Below are positions 58,801 to 64,000 of a stretch of DNA of 64,000 nt, in pieces. The first letter of the stretch is position 1. Every line of letters starts with the position of its first letter. Where the stretch lies: the NCBI RefSeq assembly GCF_921293095.1, contig NC_060253.1, positions 75,925,992-75,989,991 on the forward strand. Reading direction: 5' to 3'. The notes under the pieces are model-generated. The model made no database searches and was not told the origin of the DNA. It saw only the letters and a program-made list of their open reading frames with translations. A program made the position numbers and the translations under genes. This DNA comes from Ischnura elegans. Its lineage: Eukaryota > Arthropoda > Insecta > Odonata > Coenagrionidae.

Positions 58801-59919
58801 GTCAAATTCTGATGTTTGCTATCCTAATCTCTACCTCTCTTTCAGAGTTCTCCATACTTGTTAAAAATAAATTAGTGTTGTAATTTTACTTGTTTTAAGG
58901 TTAATAGTTAACTATTCACAATTATGTATAGATAAGTATCCTCCAAAATACCAATTATATATCAGTCTGGAAAATTCAGGCTGAGTGGCCACTGTTTTTA
59001 TGCAATTGTTTAAATTCATTTGAAAGAGCAGTGAAAATTTTTATAATTTTGGAATAGTCAAGAATGTTCAAGATTTTGAGGTTAATCATATCTCTTCAAC
59101 ATAAATTATGTGGCTGATAAGGCTTCTCCCAGAGAAATTTAAACTTGCCTTTTTTATAATCTGCCTTTGAGTACTAACCTGAAGTTATTTCTTTTGAGGA
59201 CCTCTTGGTTTTGCCATTTTACCTTCCATGTTTTTCTTGCTATGTTGAGTCCATTAAGGGTATATGTTTGGGTGTTGAATTATAGTGGACTGTATTAAAG
59301 TGCTGGTTTGGTATCAGGATCCTTTTAATGAAATTACACTTGTAAAAAGAGCACAAAGTAAACTAATGGATCTTGAAAGGATCGGGAATTGTCCCACACG
59401 TTCACCCGAGATGATTGTGCGAAGCTGACTGACTTCCTTGGCCGGCTGGAGTGAGCGCATGGATACACAAAAGAAATAGTTCCCCAACAGTATACATATT
59501 TCATTTTTTCTCTGATTTTTCTGTGTAATGTATCATTGAATGAAGTTTTCAATCATGCCGTATTATTTTGTATGAAGAGTTATACCGTACTGAAGATAGT
59601 CCTCATGATGTTACAGATAAAACGGAGTCGAATGGTACCTGCCGAGAGTGGAACGTCGACCTCCAGGGAGGAGCCTGAGGTGAGGGAGGCCACTTCATCT
59701 CAGCGTCCTGAGCATGAGGAGGAAGATGATGAGATTATCATCGTGGACTCGGATGAGGTGGAGGGTGTGGAGGAGGAGGCAGAGGAGGGCCTTGGGGAAG
59801 AGGACGATGATGTGGCTGAAGTTGAGGAGGGGGAGGAGGAGGAAGTGGAGGAAGACATCGTGGAAGAAGGAATGCAGAGGGGCGATGCTATGGAGGGAGA
59901 GGATGAGGAGAACCTAGAG
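25653..59919 (+). CDS. Tpr: Nucleoprotein TPR / Megator, 28 exons, 3' end outside window
   Basis: TPR forms the filaments of the nuclear-pore basket and anchors export and spindle-checkpoint factors. Exons: 25653-25800, 25968-26130, 26375-26596, 27196-27355, 29497-29896, 30292-30470, 31241-31453, 33161-33265, 35787-35933, 37077-37322, 37697-37780, 37881-38023, 40742-40913, 43002-43500, 45103-45313, 45916-46198, 46627-46887, 47606-47878, 48191-48469, 48909-49157, 49736-49969, 51285-51489, 52901-53091, 53623-53739, 54356-54501, 56879-57164, 58090-58368, 59617-59919. All phases agree and give 2066 codons without a stop. Residues 1 to about 1690 are almost continuous coiled coil; the rest is Ser/Thr/Pro-rich then acidic. 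Diagnostic matches to human TPR: RQRDMYR, TNLEAIRASFERSE, NVSLDSS, SQYEGRISRLEKE, TANIKP, ASIRPM, IIIVDSDE. An in-frame TAG at 25635 fixes the start at 25653 or 25656. Confidence 0.95.
27562..27632 (+). pseudogene. Ghost copy of the start of TPR exon 3
   Basis: GGTTAGAAGCAGAAAATGCT and the following bases align with the first 70 bases of exon 3 (26375 onward, GTTGGAAGCAGAGAATGCG), including the AGAAAGCAAA and GAGGA(A/G)AGAGA(T/A)GATCT blocks. Exon 3 encodes LEAENASLNRKQ; the copy would read LEAENAHFIESK before drifting. It has no acceptor of its own (TCATCCTG instead of a polypyrimidine-AG). It looks like a decayed partial exon duplication within intron 4. Confidence 0.7.
27760..27932 (-). 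mobile_element. Remnant end related to the fold-back transposon
   Basis: AAATTTGAGTCAGTGGATG followed by GGCCTGGTTGA and AAGGAATGACCC matches the terminal 60 bases of the element at 17067-21741 (GAGTCGGTGGGTG, GCCTGGGTGAA, ATGGAATGACCC). Only one end is recognisable. Confidence 0.6.
28638..28900 (+). mobile_element. hAT-type MITE, family 3
   Basis: Ends CATGGGCGTACTCAGTGAGG and CCTGGGTATGCCCTTG are inverted matches. Flanking octamers GGCTCTCA and GCCTCTTA agree at 6 of 8. A truncated relative sits in msrA intron 3 (10330-10483). Confidence 0.65.
29497..29896 (+). CDS. Tpr: TPR exon 5, pore-binding coil region
   Basis: Codes for 133 residues including FELELSAQTRLADLYKKSSE and AEAKCTELMSAITELKGLL, colinear with human [20 protein letters not shown] around residue 280-330. 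The coil arrives at about residue 231 here, so no exon seems missing between exons 4 and 5 despite the 2.1 kb intron. Ends phase 1; exon 6 (30292-30470) continues EITEEQLEMLSPSAAAAS, the conserved LSEEELAAMSPTAAA block. Confidence 0.92.
31761..32580. mobile_element. Tigger/pogo-type MITE, 820 bp
   Basis: Flanked by TA (31759-31760, 32581-32582). Ends CAGTAGACTCGTTATTACAA and its partner CAGTAGACACTTGCCATTAC in inverted orientation, with a further shared TACGAAGTTC / TACAAAGTTC word inside. TA duplication and CAGTAGA(C)NCTCG-like ends are typical of pogo-like Tc1/mariner derivatives. No transposase. Confidence 0.7.
34205..34365 (+). repeat. 161-bp palindrome with hammerhead-like core
   Basis: Two arms of about 77 bases, starting GATGCACAAAGGTTAAG, are inverse copies with two mismatches visible near the centre. 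The centre reads CCGGTTTC, stem GATAC-AGC-GTATC, then AGATGAT, stem GATAC-GCT-GTATC, then GAAA and CCGG. This is the layout of a hammerhead ribozyme (stem III closed by CCGG, stems I and II hairpins, GAAA) except that the core reads CAGATGA where the consensus is CTGATGA. GAAACCGGTCG after a CTGATGA-type core is common in Penelope-like and related non-LTR repeats. It may simply be a fold-back MITE. Confidence 0.75.
36686..36850. mobile_element. Tigger/pogo-type MITE, 165 bp
   Basis: TA on both sides (36684-36685, 36851-36852). Left CAGTAGAACCTCTGTTATAC; right is the inverse of CAGTAGAACCTCACTTATGA. Very short, no coding capacity. Confidence 0.8.
37077..37322 (+). CDS. Tpr: TPR exon 10 with RQRDMYR signature
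   Basis: Contains SLGRQRDMYRVLYLQQVG, the best-known TPR family signature (human VRQRDMYRILLSQTTG). It is followed by an acidic, Ser/Pro-rich linker that breaks the coiled coil, as in other TPR proteins. 82 codons, phase 0 at both ends. Confidence 0.93.
38203..40311. mobile_element. hAT-type element interrupted by a Tigger-type element
   Basis: The octamer GTATGTAG flanks both ends (38195-38202, 40312-40319). Left TATAGATGGGTCGAATT and right, inverted, TAGTGATGGGCTGTTCGAA; both subterminal regions are rich in CGAATA. Removing the insert at 38904-40216 leaves about 0.8 kb with no transposase. Confidence 0.8.
38904..40216. mobile_element. Tigger/pogo-type element nested in the hAT element
   Basis: TA on both sides (38902-38903, 40217-40218). 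Left CAGTGGAACTTGGTTAGTAC and right its exact inverse. Subterminal repeats of CGTACTAAC/CGTACTAAGG occur several times near both ends. 1.3 kb without a recognisable transposase. It is younger than the element it interrupts. Confidence 0.85.
40468..40616. mobile_element. Short TA-flanked MITE, 149 bp
   Basis: Ends CCGTATTTGTCTGAATATAG and, inverted, CCGTATTTCTCCATATATAG, with TA outside both ends. An internal GGGGGGACTATAT word occurs twice. Tc1/mariner-type by its TA target. Confidence 0.75.
40990..41956. mobile_element. hAT-type MITE, 967 bp
   Basis: Octamer AATAAAAT flanks both ends (40982-40989, 41957-41964). Left TAGGGATGGTCAGATCGG; right inverted TAGGAATGAGAGGATCC. GGATCC/GGATCTGGATC words recur near both ends. 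No transposase. Confidence 0.75.
42517..42809 (+). mobile_element. hAT-type MITE, family 1, copy B
   Basis: Octamer CTGGGCTG flanks both ends (42509-42516, 42810-42817). Left CAGTAGTGGTGCAGCAAGG followed by poly-G; right ends CTTCGCTGCGCCCCTG. Second copy of the family at 3012-3323, same orientation. Confidence 0.85.
43002..43500 (+). CDS. Tpr: TPR exon 14, longest coil exon
   Basis: 166 codons plus one base. Includes ERRGQTLLMTNLEAIRASFE, matching human [20 protein letters not shown]. The rest is highly charged heptad repeat. Good acceptor (GCCTTTCACAG) and donor (GTAAAT). Confidence 0.93.
43734..44653. mobile_element. Tigger-type MITE, 920 bp
   Basis: TA on both sides. Left CAAGCGGTCCTCGACTTTCG; right inverted CAGGCAGTCCCCGACTTTCG. 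The CAGGCAGTCCCCGA terminus is characteristic of Tigger elements. The word CTTTCGTAC repeats near both ends. No transposase frame. Confidence 0.85.
48191..48469 (+). CDS. Tpr: TPR exon 19, ends at a GC donor
   Basis: 93 codons in phase 0, from VETLNALTDSNRALRAERDD to PEDLKRAQ. The exon ends CAG and the intron begins GCAAGT, the standard form of a GC-AG intron. The next GT in a donor context (ACAG then GTGGGT at 48509) would add 13 residues including KHYYAYFLC, unlike the coil, and leave the wrong phase for exon 20. The GC donor is therefore preferred. Confidence 0.8.
50153..50734. mobile_element. Tigger/pogo-type MITE, 582 bp
   Basis: TA on both sides (50151-50152, 50735-50736). Left CAGTGCAACCTCGATATAAC; right inverted CAGTGGAACCTCGTTAAAGC. 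CGCTATAGCG and CTATAGC words recur inside. No coding capacity. Confidence 0.85.
51814..52703. mobile_element. Tigger-type MITE, 890 bp
   Basis: Left CAGGCATCTCCTGAGTTACG; right inverted CAGGCATCCCCCGGGTTACA. TA follows the right end; the left flank is TG, probably a decayed TA. A second small element may sit inside it (52446-52655). Confidence 0.75.
52446..52655. mobile_element. Possible nested TA-flanked MITE
   Basis: CCGTAAAACCTCACATAT at the left and, inverted, TAGTAAAACTTTGATTTTAC at the right, with TA outside both. The match is imperfect and could be part of the surrounding element. Confidence 0.35.
52901..53091 (+). CDS. Tpr: TPR exon 23, start fixed by reading frame
   Basis: Exon 22 ends in phase 1 (AGC AAA G, then GTAATT). 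The acceptor at 52900 (GTGCAATTTTAG) restores the frame and gives SKEEGSSRFTALRSQYEGRI, colinear with human DVRITALKSQYEGRI and with the same spacing from the preceding MKII/SKIA block within one residue. The more upstream acceptor at 52851 (TTGGTGCAG) would read DFINH and then stop. Confidence 0.82.
54605..55687. mobile_element. Possible Tigger-type MITE with nested insert
   Basis: TA-flanked ends CAGTAGTGCTTCGATTGTC and, inverted, CAGCAGAGCCTCAATTATC; the latter is close to common Tigger termini. Similarity of the two ends is only about 70%, so the pairing is tentative. Confidence 0.4.
54856..55639. mobile_element. Possible inner Tigger-type MITE
   Basis: TA-flanked ends CAGTTAAACACCTGGCATC and, inverted, CAACTGAGCACCCTATATC, inside the previous element. 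Imperfect ends; tentative. Confidence 0.35.
56582..56797. mobile_element. MITE rich in TGATCAT palindromes
   Basis: Ends AAGGCCGCCATGCACGGTGA and, inverted, AAGGCTGCTATACATGGTGA, with TA just outside each. The words GAATGATCATG and TGAATGATC recur six or more times near both ends. 216 bp, just upstream of TPR exon 26. Confidence 0.75.
56879..58368 (+). CDS. Tpr: TPR exons 26-27, unstructured Ser/Thr/Pro-rich tail
   Basis: Exons 56879-57164 and 58090-58368 encode a low-complexity region rich in Val, Pro, Ser and Thr, including SPRQQQQQVV and a basic patch GVKRSREV that corresponds to human LPKRTREEEE, part of the nuclear-localisation region. No folded domain expected. Confidence 0.85.
57358..57438. 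repeat. 81-bp hairpin with 13-bp perfect arms
   Basis: TCAGGTTTTGTCC and GGACAAAACCTGA enclose a segment containing TTTCTCGACCCC, ATGAAATGACC and GTCGTGAAACG. Such AACGTTTC...GAAACG arms with GGACAAAACCT are seen near the 3' ends of arthropod retroelement repeats. A hammerhead-like reading is possible but weaker than at 34205. Confidence 0.5.
59617..59919 (+). CDS. Tpr: TPR exon 28, acidic tail with SUMO-interacting-like motif
   Basis: Begins IKRSRMVPAE and runs into a long Glu/Asp region after DDEIIIVDSDEVE. Human TPR has DDVIVIDSDDEEEDDD at the same place. IIIVDSDE fits the SUMO-interacting motif pattern of a hydrophobic core followed by acidic residues. The exon ends in phase 0 at GTTAGT. 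No following exon was found in the remaining 4 kb. Confidence 0.9.
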
Positions 59920-60462
59920 GTTAGTTCGATATTGCCCTTGAATGATCCCAAGTGACTACTTCAGTAGTCTACTATTGATTATCCTGCTCTTTATTATTTG
60001 GTCTTATATTAGAATTTAATATTCGGTTTAGCCTAGCTTCATGTGAAACAGCTTTAGGTCCACATGAAGAATGATCTTTCGAATTAAAAATCATTCCCGT
60101 GATCACTTGAAATGCCTGCTACATTGTGAGTGAATTCGGCAAATTTTTGGTGCAGAAACGATGAACACTGGTGCGACTATCGATAGAGTTGATAGTACAT
60201 GTCGATTCTAATAATATTTCCGACCACATGCAGTAAGAGAATAGAAATCTATGGAATTCTTGTTGTGAAAGTTGCAGACAGCAAAATGGTCTGTTTACAT
60301 GTGAGCTTCCATATAATTTTGTATTGCTTTTACCAATTTGGTGGGGTATGACGTACAAAGGAATGAAAGGTATTCAAACCAATGGATTGCAGGCAACAGT
60401 AGTGATGGAACTCTTAAAAAATCACGTATCTAAAAAAACACGTAAATGTGTGTGTGAATATT

Positions 60463-60841
60463 CAGGGTGGAGAAAAATTGTCACGAAATTTTAACCCTGG
60501 ATAGCTGATGCCAGAAGGTCCGAAAATTATTAATGATATTTGACTCAAAAACACACCATTTTTAAAATACAGAAACCATAAGCCAAGCACTCTGATTGGT
60601 CACGAGCTTTCTCTGTTGCCAGATGCTTGGACTACATTGTGATCTCTGGCAGGCAAAGCATTCCAAGTCGTGAGTTATCCAGGCAACAGGGCAAACTAGC
60701 ATCCAATCGGACTGGTTGGCTCAAAGTTTCTATTGTTTAAAAATGGTGCATTTTCGACGTGAACATCATCAGTGATTTTGGTTCCTACTGATATCAGCCA
60801 TCCACAGTTAATATTTTGCAACACAGTTTTTGTCCACTCTG
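60463..60841. mobile_element. MITE with ~125-bp terminal inverted repeats
   Basis: Left CAGGGTGGAGAAAAATTG and right, inverted, CAGAGTGGACAAAAACTG. The two arms remain alignable for about 125 bases (TGGATAGCTGATGCCAG against TGGATGGCTGATATCAG; GCACCATTTTTAAA against ACACCATTTTTAAA). Target duplication unclear, superfamily not assigned. Confidence 0.65.
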
Positions 60842-61022
60842 CATAAATTACCTAATTATTTAGTCATGTTTCGGTAAAGCAAGTGGCTGGTAGTGATAGC
60901 AGTTTTGTTTCATCATTGGTGTGGTAAGTTAACATTGTTAAAATCCTCTTTTGTGCCCTGCTTTTCCTATTCTGATGATTATGGCTAAAAAAGGAGAGAG
61001 CAGTGTGCCTTCCCATTGTTAA

Positions 61023-61327
61023 CCCTTTCAGTGGGGCACGCTAATATATCGGCTTTTACCGCTCGGCTGAAAAGTGCGGTGTGCCGATATATCGGCTTTT
61101 ACATTATTGTTGTTAAATTTGAGGACATAAAAAAAAACTTACATATCAGTAAACGTAAAAAAATGTTGTGATTATTGTCCAATTTAATCTCGTTAATTAA
61201 AAAAAATGCTTGAAGATATCTAAAATATTAACTATATAATGTTTATTTTTCCTAGTTGCTACATTTTATTAAAATACCCTCCACATTTTTTGACTGTACC
61301 CCGGGAAGAAGGATAGCACTTAAAGGG
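61023..61327 (+). mobile_element. piggyBac-type MITE (TTAA), copy 2
   Basis: TTAA (61019-61022) then CCCTTTCAGTGGGGCACG; right end CACTTAAAGGG then TTAA (61328-61331). Related to the element at 9949-10223. The word CGATATATCGGCTTTTAC occurs twice near the left end. Confidence 0.7.
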
Positions 61328-62011
61328 TTAAGGAACTAGAATTGATGCAAGGATTGTTAAAGGACAGTGTGTGCAAGAATCATCCAAAGAATATGGTTTG
61401 GGATTGCAAATGGGTTGGAGAGTAATAATGAATAAATAAAAACTGCCTAAGAAAAGCCTCGTGACTAAGCTTACATGCACCAAGTGCATCCACGGGGTTG
61501 AGGATGGTGGGTTGACCTCTAGATGTAGAGGTTAGTTGCGATAAAAACGGGTTTGCTCATTGAATAAGCACTTGCGTACAAAAAGTGGTGGCATTCTGGG
61601 TGGAATGGGTCTGCTCTCAGCAAGATAGGTCATCTAAGTGACCCTTGAAGCCTGTGAAGATGCTGTGACTTGGTGATGGGAGGCCACCAACTATTATGCT
61701 TCCCATCACCCTTTGGGAGAGGATAGCAGTTATTCTTCATTTGGGTGCATGTAGGGACCGCAATGGTCTGTACAGCAACACTCATTTCAGTCCAGATATG
61801 GTAACATAAACTTAATTGGCTGTAGTACTACGATGTGGAAGGCAAGAGGAAACTACCACATTACTATCTGGAGGCTTGGCAGCTACTCTGTTCATTATTT
61901 TAAAGGCATGATAGCATTCTCTTGAGTACAATATTCTGGAGGTAAGCTAGAAAAAATGTAGATCGTTGAAGACCTGTGGAAGGCTAGAGTGGTGAAAAGC
62001 TTTCTGCAGTA

Positions 62012-62195
62012 CAGTGGAACCTTGATCTATCGTTCCTGCATTCATCGTTCGCCGTTCTTGGTCCCAAATAAAGTCCGATTCAGGCACTGTCATTTTTTTT
62101 CTCATCTATCGATCCCCTATGTACTGTTTTCTCGCATTGATTGTTTGAAGATCGCTGTCCTGATGTATTGTTTTCCTGCATCCATTGTTTGACGA
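62012..62195 (+). mobile_element. Tigger/pogo-type MITE, left-end fragment
   Basis: TA then CAGTGGAACCTTGATCTATC, with CATCGTTCG and CATTGTTTGA words repeated downstream. I find no right terminus, so it is truncated; the given end is approximate. Confidence 0.5.
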
Positions 62196-62999
62196 AAGGA
62201 GACAGTATTTACAATGTGTCATCTATTACTAATAAAGACAGAAACATATTTTGAGTATTCCCCAAGAGATGGAACTACCATAGGGAGAAACTCAGTGCCA
62301 TGGGATAGTATCTACAATGCACATTTACCAAATCCACTTTCCCCCTCCCATCAGCCCTCGGCCCCCCTTCCCGAAATTAATCAAAAGGCCCCAGCTTGCA
62401 CAGGCTTTGTATTATGGAGATATCAAGTTACACGAGAATAATAGAAATGTGTTTCACCCTTCCTTCTTTCTCCAACACTGACCATTTTCAGCCTACCTGC
62501 GTCTAAGTTTCCAGTTTCTGAAGTTCAACTGCTGCTTGAGTTATCTATTAGCCCAAAAGGTGTCTAACAACGACTTTTGGCAATTGGTATTACACTTTTA
62601 TTGGATTGAAATATTAGCAATGTGTACGTAATTAAAAAAGAATGAGACCAAAAACGACTTATTTCTCTCATTATTTAAGCATTTTAAGCAAGGAAATGGC
62701 TGGCAAAATTCGACGGAGACTTAACATTCTGGCAAAACTCAATATCCTTGCAGCTGAGCTTCTCAGCAGTTGATGCAGCATTTTTTTCCAAAAACAGATA
62801 TCAAGTTACAATTTAAGAGTTGTACTATAAATTTCCCTTTTCACAGTCACTGACAAGAGGATATCTTCTCTGGATATATATTTTGTTTCTCCCTACTAGC
62901 CATTTGAATTCACCTTCTTATCTGGTGCTAGGATACTTGGAACTGAGTGTGTAAGTTGCCTCACTTTAGAACGAAAAATTATGTGGTGCAATCATGAGG

Positions 63000-63060
63000 T
63001 CATAGGTGGATTTAGGGGGGGCACGTGCCCCAGTGCCCCCTCCAGACGCTTGAAAAATAG
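63000..63060 (+). mobile_element. hAT-like terminus fragment
   Basis: AGGTGGATTTAGGGGGGGCAC followed by GTGCCCC repeats the common hAT end CAGGGGCGGATTTAGG. No partner end was found. Confidence 0.3.
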
Positions 63061-64000
63061 GCAAGATTTTTAATATGGTTACCATTACATTCGTTTTTGT
63101 CTATTTGGGAGCCTCAATCATTTAATTTAATAATTATGACTCTTGTTAAAATAAAGAGAGTACCGTATAAGCGTGTGTAAGAGGGGCACCTTTTTTCCCA
63201 GAAATTGCAGCCGAAAGTGAGGGTGTGCCTCATACACAAACTTCTTATCTTCCCCCCTCCCCTTCACTGGTCGCAAGTCCAAGGGTAACTGAATGGCCTT
63301 AGTTTTCCACGTGAGTCAGTCATCTGAAACCCTAGGTCAAAAACAAGGGGAGTTTCTCCCTTAGTGACGTATTTTTAAAATGCTCCTGTTTGCTTTTCTT
63401 GTAAGCATCGCGCCGTCACGTCGGTACCCCAGATGTGAACATGGAAAAGATCACGCGGGGTTTTTCGCTCCGGAGGGCGCGCTAAATTTACTGCCACGAG
63501 TGGGCCTCCCACGGCATTTAAACTGCATATAGTAATCGCTTATCAAACGTAGAGGAACGCGTAGTTTTGAAGGACATACCTGGTTGATAGTTAACATCTG
63601 TCTATCCGAGCAGTTTCCATTACGCTGAGGACCTGATTTTTCAAAAATCATCTACAGACGCTAATATGAGGGTTATTGAAACTGAAAATTATAATGGTGT
63701 CAAAACCTGTGGTTTAAAAAATTCGAACGAGTGTGTTCATTGTAAGACTAAATGGTGGATAGAAGAAATCGGAAATGCTTATAAGTGAAGAGCGTGGAAG
63801 GAGAGGTCGAGGGGAAGGAGCGCGATCCCTCCGTCTTCGAAACAACGAGGCTATGAGCGAAGGAGCAAGGGAACAACACGTCCGATCTTGCATGTGACGC
63901 CGTTGCCTTCATAGTGAAGGGGCGAAGGCGCAGCTATGTGATATACGCAGTTTGCATTGCCTGAAGTTTCCAGTCCGTCACGTCTTGTTTGAATGCGCTT

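Larger units (their letters stand above)
25801..59616 (+). other. TPR introns: what they hold
   Basis: Introns over 300 bp in which I see nothing beyond AT-rich sequence: 26597-27195, 29897-30291, 30471-31240, 37323-37696, 45314-45915, 46199-46626, 46888-47605, 47879-48190, 48470-48908, 49158-49735, 53092-53622, 53740-54355, 58369-59616. Intron 57165-58089 holds only a small hairpin. The other long introns (4, 7, 8, 9, 12, 13, 14, 21, 22, 25) hold the elements listed separately. Introns 1, 2 and 11 are short. Confidence 0.7.
59920..64000. other. Right edge: no supported exon
   Basis: Should be the start of a long TPR intron or contain exons too short for me to recognise. I searched for the basic Arg/Gly-rich C-terminal block and for further acidic exons and saw none. 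Contents: three TA, TTAA or unassigned MITEs (60463-60841, 61023-61327, 62012-62195), a hAT-like end near 63000, and a short hairpin at 61674-61712 (GGTGATGGGA ... TCCCATCACC). Confidence 0.5.

Noticed and set aside
59700-59951. Poly-Ser open frame on the minus strand
   Set aside because: Antisense reading of the Glu/Asp codons of TPR exon 28.
59920-64000. Last exons of TPR
   Set aside because: I looked for a continuing frame after GTTAGT and found no exon with the expected tail composition and good splice sites.
1-64000. CRISPR arrays, rRNA or tRNA genes
   Set aside because: No regularly spaced direct repeats and no tRNA-like or rRNA-like sequence was recognised by eye.

Overview
Organism: this is animal nuclear DNA, most likely an arthropod and probably an insect. 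The genes are split by GT-AG introns, the recognisable proteins are animal MsrA, mitochondrial ribosomal protein L36 and nucleoprotein TPR (Megator), and the non-coding DNA is AT-rich and full of small DNA transposons of the hAT, P, pogo/Tigger and piggyBac types plus a LINE scrap. I cannot name a species. Layout: 1-3880 appears to hold the last two coding exons of an unidentified + strand gene. 5540-8127 is a decayed P-type transposon with a broken THAP domain. 8988-11889 is a complete four-exon msrA gene (+). 11890-24940 is gene-poor and holds hAT-type MITEs, a LINE fragment and a 4.7 kb fold-back DNA transposon with 1 kb arms and a dead transposase. 24941-25318 is the mitochondrial L36 coding exon (-), head-to-head with TPR. 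25653-59919 holds 28 exons of TPR (+). The exons join in one frame to 2066 codons; the C-terminal end (roughly 200-300 residues by comparison with human and fly proteins) is not in the window. 59920-64000 holds no exon I can support, only MITEs, so TPR probably continues beyond the right edge. How the genes relate: msrA (repair of oxidised methionine), bL36m (mitochondrial large ribosomal subunit) and TPR (nuclear-basket scaffold) are ordinary housekeeping genes with no shared pathway visible. mRpL36 and TPR probably share a short bidirectional promoter of about 330 bp. The TPR introns collected at least a dozen non-autonomous elements, several nested, many with intact target-site duplications that I could read directly. 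Most unusual structures: a 161-bp near-perfect palindrome whose centre resembles a hammerhead ribozyme (34205-34365); the fold-back transposon, which looks like two inverted copies of one element end; a ghost copy of TPR exon 3 inside intron 4; a GC-AG intron in TPR; and an exact 229-bp tandem duplication inside the P-type element. I did not find a new multi-gene system.
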